A stretch of 64,000 bases of DNA, taken from Nocardia brasiliensis ATCC 700358 (GTDB lineage: Bacteria > Actinomycetota > Actinomycetes > Mycobacteriales > Mycobacteriaceae). Of the stretch, positions 26,108-34,173 are shown one piece after another. The stretch is from assembly GCF_000250675.2 (NCBI RefSeq), contig NC_018681.1, positions 8,928,001 to 8,992,000 on the forward strand, read 5' to 3'. The translations under genes and the position numbers were made by a program. The first letter of the stretch is position 1. The number at the start of each line of letters is the position of its first letter. The notes under the pieces are model-generated. The model searched no databases. It saw only the letters and a program-made list of their open reading frames with translations, and was not told the DNA's origin.

Positions 26108-26869
26108 TCAGGCGTCGCGCTGGTTCACCAGGACCAGTGCGGCGCCGTAAACGATCGCCGTGAAGGCGGCGAAGTAGAGCAGGCTGCCCCACGGACCCCA
26201 GTGCCAGTTGGCGCCGGAATCCGAGACGCTCAGGAAGTGGCTGGCGTTCTGGAACGGCAGGAACGGACCCACGTTGCGCCCGAAGCTGCCGAACGCCCCG
26301 AGCAGCGGCTCGATCAGCAGCGACCAGAGCACGATCAGCGAGATCGCGGCCGCGGACTGCCGGACCAGCACACCCACGCCGATCGCGACCGCGATCATGA
26401 GGAAGGCGTAGATGGGGATCCCGTAGACCGCCCGCCACTGTCCGTCCAGGGCCAGATCGGCGTTCGAGGCCGAGCCCGCGATCGCCTTGGCCACGCCGAC
26501 GGCGAGGAAGGCCAGGATCGTGGTGAGCACGGCGCTGAAGACGCCGACCAGCGCGGTCTTGGTCAGCAGCACCTTGGTGCGATTGGGCACCGCCTGGAAG
26601 GTGGTCCGGATGACGCCGAAACGGTACTCGCTGGTCACGGTCAACGCGGCCATGATCATCAGCACCATCACGCCGAACCCGACGACACCCGAGGTCGCGG
26701 TGCTCACGTCCAGGTTCGGCGTGCCCTGCGCGGGCTCGTCCCCGGAGGACTTGACCACCAGGGAGAACAGCGCGGCGAGGCCGAGACCGAGTGCGACGAC
26801 GACCGCCGAGCACCACCAGGGCGACCTGGTCGAGGTGAGCTTGATTCGTTCTGCTGCCAGCACGCCCAT
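26108..26869 (-). CDS. ABC-2 type transporter permease
   Basis: A 253-residue membrane protein with six predicted helices, beginning MGVLAAERIKLTSTRSPWW, the common start of actinobacterial ABC-2 permeases. The segment TSEYRFGVIRTTFQAVPNR is the conserved cytoplasmic coupling region. It pairs with the ATPase encoded immediately upstream (1-bp overlap, TGATG) to form an exporter. The substrate is unknown; many such pairs give drug or peptide tolerance. Confidence 0.87.
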   Translation of the reverse strand: MGVLAAERIKLTSTRSPWWCSAVVVALGLGLAALFSLVVKSSGDEPAQGTPNLDVSTATSGVVGFGVMVLMIMAALTVTSEYRFGVIRTTFQAVPNRTKVLLTKTALVGVFSAVLTTILAFLAVGVAKAIAGSASNADLALDGQWRAVYGIPIYAFLMIAVAIGVGVLVRQSAAAISLIVLWSLLIEPLLGAFGSFGRNVGPFLPFQNASHFLSVSDSGANWHWGPWGSLLYFAAFTAIVYGAALVLVNQRDA

Positions 26870-27813
26870 CAGAGCGCACCTCCCATCGCCTGGTCGAGGC
26901 CTTCGCCGTGGTACTGCACCGCGCCGCCGGTCATCCGCATAAACGCTTCCTCCAGGGAGGCGCGCTGCGGCGCGAGCTCGAACAGTGTGATGTCGTTCGC
27001 GCCGGCCAGCTTGCCGACCGCGTCGCTGGCCACTCCCGCCACGACGAGCGCGGGCCCGTCCTGGCCGCTGCCGTCCTCGCGCACGGTCATGCCGTTGGAG
27101 GTGAGCAGGCTGCGCAACTGGTCAAGCTGCGGGCTGCGCACGCGCACCGACTGTTCGGAGGCGCGCTCGATGAATTCCTGTGTGGTGGTGTCGGAGATCA
27201 GCTGTCCGCGCCCGATCACCACGAGATGTTCGGCGGTCTGCGCCATCTCCGAGAGCAGGTGGCTGGAGACCAGCACGGTGCGGCCCTCGGCGGCCAGGCG
27301 CTGCATGAACCGGCGGATCCACAGGATGCCCTCCGGGTCGAGGCCGTTGACCGGCTCGTCGAACAGGAGCACCTGCGGGTCGCCGAGCAGCGCGCCGGCC
27401 AGGCCGAGCCGCTGCGACATGCCGAGCGAGAAACCGCCCGCGGTCTTGCCCGCCACCTCGGACAGGCCGACCAGTCGCAGCACCTCCTCCACCCGCGACT
27501 TCGGGATGTCGTTGGAGGCGGCCATCCACTCGAGGTGGGCGCGCGCCGAACGGTTCGGATGCACCCACTTGGCATCGAGCAGCGCGCCGACGGTGCGCAG
27601 CGGATGGTCCAGTTCACGGTACGGCTTGCCCAAGATGTGCGCGGTCCCCGCGGTGGGCTTGTCCAGCCCGAGGATCATTCGCATCGTCGTCGACTTACCG
27701 GCGCCGTTCGGGCCCAGGAACCCCGTCACCTGTCCGGGTCGAACGGTGAAGGAGAGATCCTGAACCGCGACGGTCTGCCCGTAGTGCTTGGTCAGCCCTC
27801 TCAGCTCGATCAT
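26869..27813 (-). CDS. ABC transporter ATP-binding protein (DRA/CcmA-like exporter)
   Basis: A 314-residue ATPase with Walker A GPNGAGKSTT, signature FSLGMSQRLGLAGALL, Walker B QVLLFDEPVNGLDP and the H-loop in LVSSHLLSE. A C-terminal extension of about 90 residues is typical of antibiotic-exporter ATPases. The ATG at 27811-27813 (MIELRGLTKHYG) is chosen; ATG 27825 is an in-frame alternative. It leads the two-gene operon. Its upstream region holds a 20-bp palindrome and phased direct repeats. Confidence 0.9.
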   Translation of the reverse strand: MIELRGLTKHYGQTVAVQDLSFTVRPGQVTGFLGPNGAGKSTTMRMILGLDKPTAGTAHILGKPYRELDHPLRTVGALLDAKWVHPNRSARAHLEWMAASNDIPKSRVEEVLRLVGLSEVAGKTAGGFSLGMSQRLGLAGALLGDPQVLLFDEPVNGLDPEGILWIRRFMQRLAAEGRTVLVSSHLLSEMAQTAEHLVVIGRGQLISDTTTQEFIERASEQSVRVRSPQLDQLRSLLTSNGMTVREDGSGQDGPALVVAGVASDAVGKLAGANDITLFELAPQRASLEEAFMRMTGGAVQYHGEGLDQAMGGAL

Positions 27814-27869
27814 GACGACCAGCATTCCCGAAAATCGGGCGACGCGCGTCACTAGAAGGTGTCGATTTC

Positions 27870-27934
27870 GATCATCCTCGAGGATGATCCACACCCTGAC
27901 GAGCTGATACCCACACCCTGACGGACCCCTGACG
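27870..27934. promoter_or_regulatory. Operator-like array: 20-bp palindrome plus three phased direct repeats
   Basis: GATCATCCTCGAGGATGATC (27870-27889) is a perfect palindrome. CCACACCCTGACG occurs at 27889-27901 and again at 27911-27923. The core CCCTGACG recurs at 27894, 27916 and 27927, that is at 22- and 11-bp steps, so all copies face the same side of the helix. The array lies 57-121 bp upstream of the ABC ATPase start and beyond the thiG stop. It resembles sites for a dimeric repressor beside OmpR/PhoB-type direct repeats; the binding proteins are unknown. Confidence 0.6.
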
Positions 27935-27973
27935 ATCGCGCAACGGGGGTCATCCTTCAGGGATAGGTCCTGG

Positions 27974-28738
27974 TCAGAGCGCGGGTGACGAAGCCTGCGC
28001 CCAGAACCGCTTGGGGATCCGGCCCGCCTGCCTGGCCAGGTATCCGGCCCGCACCGCGGCGGCCATCGCCTCGGCCATCAACTCCGGTTGACGCGCCCGG
28101 GTCACCGCGGTCGCCAGCAGCACCGCCGAGCAGCCGAGTTCCATGGCGAGCGCGGCGTCGCTCGCGGTGCCGATGCCCGCGTCCAGGATGACCGGGACCT
28201 TCGCCTCGGCGACGATCATCTCGATGTTGTGCGGGTTGCCGATGCCCAGGCCGGTGCCGATCGGCGCACCGAGCGGCATCACCGCGACGCAGCCCGCCTC
28301 CTCCAGCCGGCGCGCCAGGATCGGGTCGTCGCTCGTGTAGGGCAGCACGGTGAAGCCGTCGTCGACCAATTGTTCGGCGGCGGTGAGCAATTCGACCGGA
28401 TCGGGCAGCAGGGTGCGCTCGTCGGCGACCACCTCGAGCTTCACCCAGTCGGTGCCGAGCGCCTCCCGGGCCAGTTGCGCGGTGAGCACGGCCTCGGCCG
28501 CCGTGCGGCAACCGGCCGTATTGGGCAGCGGCTGAATGTCCAAGCGCTTCAACAGGTCCAGCACGCCGGTGCCGCCCGCGGCATCCACCCGGCGCATGGC
28601 GACGGTGGTCAGTTCGGTGCCCGAGGCGATCAGCGCCTCCTCCAGCACCGCGAGGTTGTCCGCCCCGCCGGTACCCATGATGAGCCGGGAACCGAACTCG
28701 CGGTCCGCGATTCGCAGCGGAGCGTGCGCCTCAGCCAC
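27974..28738 (-). CDS. thiG: Thiazole synthase
   Basis: A 254-residue TIM-barrel enzyme. SRLIMGTGGADN opens the core, VKLEVV carries the imine-forming Lys, and PVILDAGIGTASDAALAMELG is the phosphate-binding end. It makes thiazole phosphate from deoxyxylulose phosphate, the ThiO product and ThiS thiocarboxylate. The start overlaps the thiS stop by 8 bp. It is last in thiO-thiS-thiG, the same order as Rv0415-Rv0417. Confidence 0.97.
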   Translation of the reverse strand: MAEAHAPLRIADREFGSRLIMGTGGADNLAVLEEALIASGTELTTVAMRRVDAAGGTGVLDLLKRLDIQPLPNTAGCRTAAEAVLTAQLAREALGTDWVKLEVVADERTLLPDPVELLTAAEQLVDDGFTVLPYTSDDPILARRLEEAGCVAVMPLGAPIGTGLGIGNPHNIEMIVAEAKVPVILDAGIGTASDAALAMELGCSAVLLATAVTRARQPELMAEAMAAAVRAGYLARQAGRIPKRFWAQASSPAL

Positions 28739-28949
28739 CCTGGACCGCCGTGAGCACCTCGATCTGCCAGCCCCGCCCGACCGGTTCGTCCCAGCGGGAC
28801 TTGGGGAACACCGCGCCGTCCACCGCGAGCGCGATGCCCTGACAGGGCAGCTCGAGGCGGCTCAGCAACTCACGCACGGTGAGGGTGTCGGCGAACTCGT
28901 GATCGGTACCGTTCACGGTGACGCCGATGGGGACGGATGTCGAAGTCAT
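28731..28949 (-). CDS. thiS: Thiamine sulfur-carrier protein ThiS
   Basis: A 72-residue ubiquitin-like carrier ending in the required Gly-Gly. VTVNGTDHEFADTLTVRELL is the beta-grasp opening. The C-terminal glycine is activated and thiocarboxylated to give the thiazole sulfur. The ATG at 28947-28949 overlaps the thiO stop (ATGA), and its own end overlaps thiG. Confidence 0.95.
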   Translation of the reverse strand: MTSTSVPIGVTVNGTDHEFADTLTVRELLSRLELPCQGIALAVDGAVFPKSRWDEPVGRGWQIEVLTAVQGG

Positions 28950-30040
28950 CGAACTCCTCCTGCGGATGACAAGGACGGCGGGTGGGCCGTCGAAAAGCGT
29001 TGCGGGTCGGCGTGTTCCGCCTCGGGCAACGGGGTTCCGGCGAGCTGGGCGAGCACCGCGTCCACGGTCAGCGGCATGGTCAGCATGCCGTTGCGGCCGT
29101 GGCCGGTGGCCGCGATGATCCGGTCGGTCAGCCTGCCGAGCAGCGGCAGGTTGTCCGGTGTGCCGGGGCGCGCGCCTGCGCTCGCCTCGGCCAGCTCGTA
29201 TTCGCCGATGCTCGGGAATATCGCCTCGGCGTCGGCGATCAGGTCGCGGACCCCGGCGACGGTCACCGTCGTGTCGAAACCCGCCTCGTATTGGGTTGCG
29301 CCGACCACGATTCCGTCGGCGCGCGGGACCAGGTACACCGCCCGGCCGTGCACCCTGGCCCGGATCACCCGCTGCGGCGCGGGCGCCACACCGGGCCGCT
29401 GCCGCAGCCGCAGGATCTCGCCCTTGACCGGGCGGACCGGCAGCGCGGGCCACAGCCGGGCCGAGGCGGCACCGGCGGCGAGCACGATCTGATCGTGGTC
29501 GAGGGCGTCGAGCGAGTCGACCCGCTCGGCGCGGATCCGGACCCCGGCCGCCTCGGCCGCCTGGCGCAATCCGGCCACGAGCCGTCGATTGTCGATCGCG
29601 GGCTCGGCGGGCGCGTGCAGTCCGGCACGGACCGTGCGCGCCAGGGACGGCTCCAGCGCGCGGACGCCCGCGCGATCCAGCAGCCGCAGGTCGTGGCCGC
29701 GGCCGCCGACCCAGTCGGCCACCGTGCGCAGGTCCGCGAGATCGGCCGCGTCGAGCGCGACGGTCAGGGTCGCATCGGCCACCAGGACCGCCACCCCGGT
29801 CGCGGCCTCGATCCGGGCGGCGAACTCGGGCCAGCGGGCCAGTGCGGCGGCGCCGAAATCGAGCACCCGGTCCTCGCCCGGCCAGCCTTCCGACAGCGGG
29901 GCGAGCATCCCGCCCGCCACCCAGGAGGCCCCGGATCCGACGGCAGGATCGCACAGGGTGACCGACCAGCCGGCCTCGGCGGCCCGCCAGGCCACGCCGA
30001 GTCCGATGACGCCGCCACCGACGACGGCCAGCGTCCGCAT
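28946..30040 (-). CDS. thiO: Glycine oxidase
   Basis: A 364-residue flavoenzyme. It starts MRTLAVVGGGVIGLGVAWR (FAD-binding GxGxxG) and ends with the FAD-contact segment ATGHGRNGMLTMPLTVD. It oxidises glycine to the dehydroglycine used by ThiG. The ATG at 30038-30040 has AGGTGG upstream and excludes a 74-residue frame extension that reads as intergenic sequence. It is divergent from thiE. The 169-bp shared upstream region shows no TPP-riboswitch core. Confidence 0.95.
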   Translation of the reverse strand: MRTLAVVGGGVIGLGVAWRAAEAGWSVTLCDPAVGSGASWVAGGMLAPLSEGWPGEDRVLDFGAAALARWPEFAARIEAATGVAVLVADATLTVALDAADLADLRTVADWVGGRGHDLRLLDRAGVRALEPSLARTVRAGLHAPAEPAIDNRRLVAGLRQAAEAAGVRIRAERVDSLDALDHDQIVLAAGAASARLWPALPVRPVKGEILRLRQRPGVAPAPQRVIRARVHGRAVYLVPRADGIVVGATQYEAGFDTTVTVAGVRDLIADAEAIFPSIGEYELAEASAGARPGTPDNLPLLGRLTDRIIAATGHGRNGMLTMPLTVDAVLAQLAGTPLPEAEHADPQRFSTAHPPSLSSAGGVR

Positions 30041-30209
30041 CCGTTCCACCTGCCTTTGTATCTGGTCGGCGACGTTCCGGGCGCCTTCCTGGTCACCCGC
30101 GCCCGAGCCCCGGCGGGCCGCCGTGCGCGGCCACCGCGCGAGCGGCCGGCGGGCCCGGCGCTCGTGCCGCCGTTCGCTTCCCCACGGTAGCGCGGCTACG
30201 GTCGAAGGC

Positions 30210-30908
30210 GTGCAACCGTCCCACCCCAATCGACCCGCATCGCCCAGGGAGCGCTTGGCCACCGCTCGGCTCTATCTCTGTACCGACGCCCGGCGGGAGA
30301 AAGGCGACCTCGCCAAGTTCGCCGAAGCCGCGCTCGCGGGTGGGGTCGACATCATCCAGCTCCGCGACAAAGGTTCGCCCGGCGAGGCGAAGTTCGGCCC
30401 GCTGGAGGCGCGGGCCGAACTCGGCGCGCTGGCCGAACTGAAGGCCGCGGCCCGCAGGCACGGCGCGCTGGTCGCGGTGAACGATCGCGCCGATATCGCG
30501 CTGGCCGCGGGCGCCGACATCCTGCACCTCGGGCAGGGCGACCTGCCGCCCTGGTACGCCCGTCGCATCCTGGGCCAGGACGTGGTGATCGGACGCTCCA
30601 CGCACAACCGCGCGCAGGCCGGTCTCGCCGCGATCGACGAGCACATCGATTACTTCTGCACCGGCCCGGTGTACGCGACACCGACCAAGCCTGGCCGCCA
30701 GGCCGCAGGCATCGACCTGGTCCGTTCCACCTCCGACGCCCACCCGACCCGGCCGTGGTTCGCGATCGGCGGCATCGACGCGCACAACTTGCCGGAGGTG
30801 CTCGGCGCGGGCGCGACCCGCATCGTGGTGGTTCGTGCGATCACCGCGGCAGACGATCCGCAATCGGCGGCCCGAGCGCTGAAGACCGCGCTCCTCGCGA
30901 ACGCCTGA
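30210..30908 (+). CDS. thiE: Thiamine-phosphate synthase
   Basis: A 232-residue TIM-barrel enzyme. GGVDIIQLRDKGSPGE is the pyrophosphate-side motif, followed by VNDRADIALAAGADILHLGQ, then YFCTGPVYATPTK and WFAIGGIDAHN. It couples HMP-PP with thiazole phosphate. The GTG at 30210 with GAAGG just upstream begins MQPSHPNRP; sequence further 5-prime is antisense to thiO. It is divergent from thiOSG and convergent with the Nudix gene, matching Rv0414c. Confidence 0.95.
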   Translation: MQPSHPNRPASPRERLATARLYLCTDARREKGDLAKFAEAALAGGVDIIQLRDKGSPGEAKFGPLEARAELGALAELKAAARRHGALVAVNDRADIALAAGADILHLGQGDLPPWYARRILGQDVVIGRSTHNRAQAGLAAIDEHIDYFCTGPVYATPTKPGRQAAGIDLVRSTSDAHPTRPWFAIGGIDAHNLPEVLGAGATRIVVVRAITAADDPQSAARALKTALLANA

Positions 30909-30954
30909 CCGTTCGAACAGCGTGCGACGGTGGCAGTTTCGATGCTCGGCACCC

Positions 30955-31620
30955 TCAGGAGAGCACTTGGCCCCTGGTGAGCGAGAGCACGGTACCCGCC
31001 GCCGTGGCGTCGGACGGGGCGTCGGTGATGCGCGCGCAGTCACCGGGGCCGTCGGGATCGGTGTGCAGCCAGAAGAAGCCGCGGGCGGCGAGGTCGACGG
31101 TGCGCGGCAGCGCCGCGGCGACGGCCCGGTCCTCGTCGAGTTCGTCGAGGCAGACCCGGGCCGGCGCGGCGCGCAGGCCGGGCCAGGCGGCGGCGAAGCC
31201 CGGATGCAGCAGCCGCGCTTCGACCTCGGCCTCCGGAATCCAGGCGAGTTCGGCACTCTCGCGGTTGCGGCTGGTCGGCAGCGTGCGGCCAGCGTCGGCG
31301 ATCACCGTCGTGTAGGTCCAGCCGCTCTGCGCGGCCGCGGTCACCCGCTCGCCGCGCACCCGGACATCGGCGGGATTGATGCCCGCTTCCTCCCAGGCCT
31401 CGCGCACCGCGGCATGCACCGGGGTCTCGTGACTGTCTCGGGCGCCGCCGGGCAGTGCCCACGTGCCGCCCTGATGACTCCACGCCGCCCGATGCTGCAT
31501 CAGCACCGCCGAGCCGCCGTCGGTGAGCGGCGCGCGCAGCAGCAGCCCCGCGGCGCCGAAGCGGCCCCAATGTTTCAATCCGTCGGGCCCCCGCGACCAC
31601 CCGTCACCGTCACCACGCAT
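30955..31620 (-). CDS. mutT3: Nudix hydrolase, MutT3-like
   Basis: A 221-residue protein with a complete Nudix box starting at GGARDSHETPVH and ending REAWEEAG. The family member MutT3 of mycobacteria cleans oxidised guanine nucleotides. The position between thiE and glnX is the same as in Rv0413, which supports the symbol. A C-terminal extension of about 90 residues includes DEDRAVAAALPRTVDLAARG. It starts at ATG 31618-31620. It is divergent from glnX across 181 bp. Confidence 0.88.
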   Translation of the reverse strand: MRGDGDGWSRGPDGLKHWGRFGAAGLLLRAPLTDGGSAVLMQHRAAWSHQGGTWALPGGARDSHETPVHAAVREAWEEAGINPADVRVRGERVTAAAQSGWTYTTVIADAGRTLPTSRNRESAELAWIPEAEVEARLLHPGFAAAWPGLRAAPARVCLDELDEDRAVAAALPRTVDLAARGFFWLHTDPDGPGDCARITDAPSDATAAGTVLSLTRGQVLS

Positions 31621-31801
31621 CTCGTACCCATCTTCATCCAGCCGTCCCCGGACCTACCGCTGACTGCCAACCAGGGGTATTTCACACGCCACGGCGTCAC
31701 TACGACCACAATAAACTCCGCACCAGCACACGCGGAGCGATCGACCGGCCGGTGGCGCCGTCGAGAAATCCGCGAATACGGCCCAGACTGAGGAGGTGGA
31801 C

Positions 31802-33190
31802 ATGGCTCGAACCGGGCAGACAACGACGGCACTACGACCGTCGCCGATCGCCGAGCCGGCCGCTGCGGACAGTCCGGCGGCACTGCGGGTCGCGCTCGTG
31901 CGCGAACAGTTCGACCCCGCCCGGCTGCGACTGTTCGCCCGCTCCTCGCCCGGCCGGTTGATCGCGATCGGGCTGCTGCTCATCGGATTGTGCGTGGCCG
32001 CGGGCTGGGTGACCGGCGCGACCGTGGGCGAGCGCCAGCAGGCGCTCAATGTCCTGCTCGACGACACCGAACCGGATTCCTACTCCGCACACCGCCTCTA
32101 CACCTCGCTGTCCATCGCCGACGCGGCCGCGAGCACCGCGTTCATCGCGGGCGGGCTGGAGCCGCAGACGGTGCGCGATCGCTATACCCAGGCCATCGGT
32201 GAGGCGGCTGCGGAACTGGTCGCGCAGACCGGCCACACCCGGGGCGCCGGGACGGGCGTGGCCGACACGACCGACACGAACCTCCGGATCGGAATTGCCA
32301 CCCGGTTGCCGGTGTACACGGGCGTCATCGAGACCGCGCGGACCAACAATCGCAGCGGTTACCCGGTCGGCGGCGCGTATCTGAGCGAAGCGTCCAACCA
32401 GATGCAGACCGATGTGCTGCCGATGGCCGAGGAACTACAGAACCGGCGTTCGGCGGCGGTGACCGAGGCCCAGCGCAATCATGTCCGCCCACCGTGGACC
32501 GCGATCGTGCTGCTGATCCTCGCGCTGGCGGCGTTGGTATGGGCGCAGTTCGATCTCGCGAAGCGCTGGCGCCGGGTGCTCAACCCCGGGCTGCTGCTCG
32601 CCTCGGCGGCGGTGGTCGTGCTGCTGGTGTGGACCGTGGTCGCGGGCGCGATCTCGGCCACCTCGATGATCCGTGCCCGCGACGACGGCGCGGTACCCGC
32701 CTCCCGGCTCACCGAGAGCCGGATCCTGGCCCAGCAGGCCCGCTCCGCGGAGACACTGAAACTGGCCCGCCGCGATGCCACCGGCGACTACGACCGCACC
32801 TTCGACGCGAACATCGCCCGCCTCGCCGATCTGCTCGGCGGATATCCGAGTTCCGCGCCCGCCGCCGAGGACGTGCGCAATGCCGTTCCGGCGCTGTCCC
32901 GTTGGCGGGTGGCGCACCAGCGGATGAACGACACCCTGGCCCGCGGCGACTTCAACGGTGCGGCGAGTGTGGCGACCGGCCCGGGCGCGGCCGACGCCGC
33001 GGCGCAGGTCGAGGCGCTGGACAGCGCACTGGAAAAGGGCATCGACAAGACGCGTAATACGTTACGGGACAAGATATTCCGCGCCGCGTGGGTGCTCGAC
33101 TTCATGGGTCCCGGGGCGTTGCTGCTCGGCATCGTGGCCGCGGGCTGCGTCGGAATCGGCCTCTGGCCTCGATTACGGGAGTACCGATGA
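31802..33190 (+). CDS. glnX: GlnX-like integral membrane protein of the PknG pathway
   Basis: A 462-residue membrane protein: cytoplasmic N-terminus, TM1 at about 53-73, a large extracytoplasmic domain, two central helices (about 230-250 and 260-285), a second extracytoplasmic domain and TM4 near 432-455. In mycobacteria GlnX relays amino-acid binding by lipoprotein GlnH to kinase PknG. The ATG at 31802 has GAGGAGG 6 bp upstream. It overlaps glnH by ATGA. The gene equals Rv0412c in position and architecture. Confidence 0.88.
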   Translation: MARTGQTTTALRPSPIAEPAAADSPAALRVALVREQFDPARLRLFARSSPGRLIAIGLLLIGLCVAAGWVTGATVGERQQALNVLLDDTEPDSYSAHRLYTSLSIADAAASTAFIAGGLEPQTVRDRYTQAIGEAAAELVAQTGHTRGAGTGVADTTDTNLRIGIATRLPVYTGVIETARTNNRSGYPVGGAYLSEASNQMQTDVLPMAEELQNRRSAAVTEAQRNHVRPPWTAIVLLILALAALVWAQFDLAKRWRRVLNPGLLLASAAVVVLLVWTVVAGAISATSMIRARDDGAVPASRLTESRILAQQARSAETLKLARRDATGDYDRTFDANIARLADLLGGYPSSAPAAEDVRNAVPALSRWRVAHQRMNDTLARGDFNGAASVATGPGAADAAAQVEALDSALEKGIDKTRNTLRDKIFRAAWVLDFMGPGALLLGIVAAGCVGIGLWPRLREYR

Positions 33191-34167
33191 GACCCGGCCG
33201 CGGCCTGCTCGCCGCCACACTCGCCGCTGTCGCACTGCTCGGCGGTTGTACGAGCCAATCCGCCGCACCGCTGCCGACCAACACGACCAAATACACCGAG
33301 CCGCCGTATCCGGCCAAAGCCATTCCGGTGCTGACGGATTCGCCGTTCTCCTCGGATAAGGCGCCGCAATGCGGCGACCCGACATTGAGCCTGCGCCCCA
33401 CCGGCGCGGCTGCCGGGGCGCGCGGTCCGAGCATCGACGCGATCCGGGCCCGGGGTCGCCTGCTCGTCGGATTGGACGCGGGCAGTAACCTTTTCAGCTT
33501 CCGCGACCCGATCACCGGGTCCATTGTCGGCTTCGACTCCGATATCGCCCGCGAGGTCGCGCGCGATCTGCTCGGCAGCCCGGACCTGGTCGAGTACCGG
33601 ATGCTCGGCTCCGCCGACCGGGAAATCGCCTTGCAGAGCCACGATGTGGACATCGTGGCCAAGACCATGACGATCACCTGCGAGCGGCGGCAGCGGGTGA
33701 CCTTCTCCACCGTCTATCTGCACTCCTACCAGCGGGTGCTCGCGTTCAAGAACTCCGGGATCAACGGCGTCGGCGACCTCGCGGGCAAGCGGGTGTGCGT
33801 GGTGCGCGGCACCACGTCGCTGGATCGCATCCGGGTGCAGCAGCCCGCCGCCACCATTCTCACCGTGCCCAACTGGGCCGACTGCCTGGTCGTGCTGCAG
33901 CAGGGCCAGGTCGACGCGGTGACCACCGACGACTCCATCCTCGCCGGATTGGCCGCACAGGACCCATACACGCAGGTGGTCGGCGACAAGATCAGCGTGG
34001 AGCCCTACGGCATCGGCATCCCCAAGGGCGACGACGATCTGGTGCGGTTCGTGAACGGCACCCTGGAGCGCATCCGCAACGACGGGACCTGGGATCGCTT
34101 CTACCGCCAGTGGTTGTCCGTCCTCGGCCCGTCGCCCGGTCCGCCCGCACCGAACTACCTGGACTGA
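33187..34167 (+). CDS. glnH: Amino-acid-binding lipoprotein GlnH
   Basis: A 326-residue solute-binding protein. The lipobox LLGG-Cys21 marks it for lipidation after a 20-residue signal peptide. The type II periplasmic-binding fold starts near RGRLLVGLDAGSNLFSF and contains GFDSDIAREVARDL and the DAVTTDDSILAG hinge segment. In mycobacteria it binds Asp/Glu/Gln and signals through GlnX. No ABC permease is present, which fits a sensing role. It is coupled to glnX by ATGA and lies 6 bp before pknG. Confidence 0.92.
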   Translation: MRPGRGLLAATLAAVALLGGCTSQSAAPLPTNTTKYTEPPYPAKAIPVLTDSPFSSDKAPQCGDPTLSLRPTGAAAGARGPSIDAIRARGRLLVGLDAGSNLFSFRDPITGSIVGFDSDIAREVARDLLGSPDLVEYRMLGSADREIALQSHDVDIVAKTMTITCERRQRVTFSTVYLHSYQRVLAFKNSGINGVGDLAGKRVCVVRGTTSLDRIRVQQPAATILTVPNWADCLVVLQQGQVDAVTTDDSILAGLAAQDPYTQVVGDKISVEPYGIGIPKGDDDLVRFVNGTLERIRNDGTWDRFYRQWLSVLGPSPGPPAPNYLD

Positions 34168-34173
34168 CCGCCG

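Noticed and set aside
30041..30209. Possible TPP riboswitch between thiO and thiE
   Set aside because: Neither strand shows the conserved CUGAGA core or the paired GAACCUGAU/GGUAAUACC-type segments; the region is only GC-rich divergent promoter DNA.
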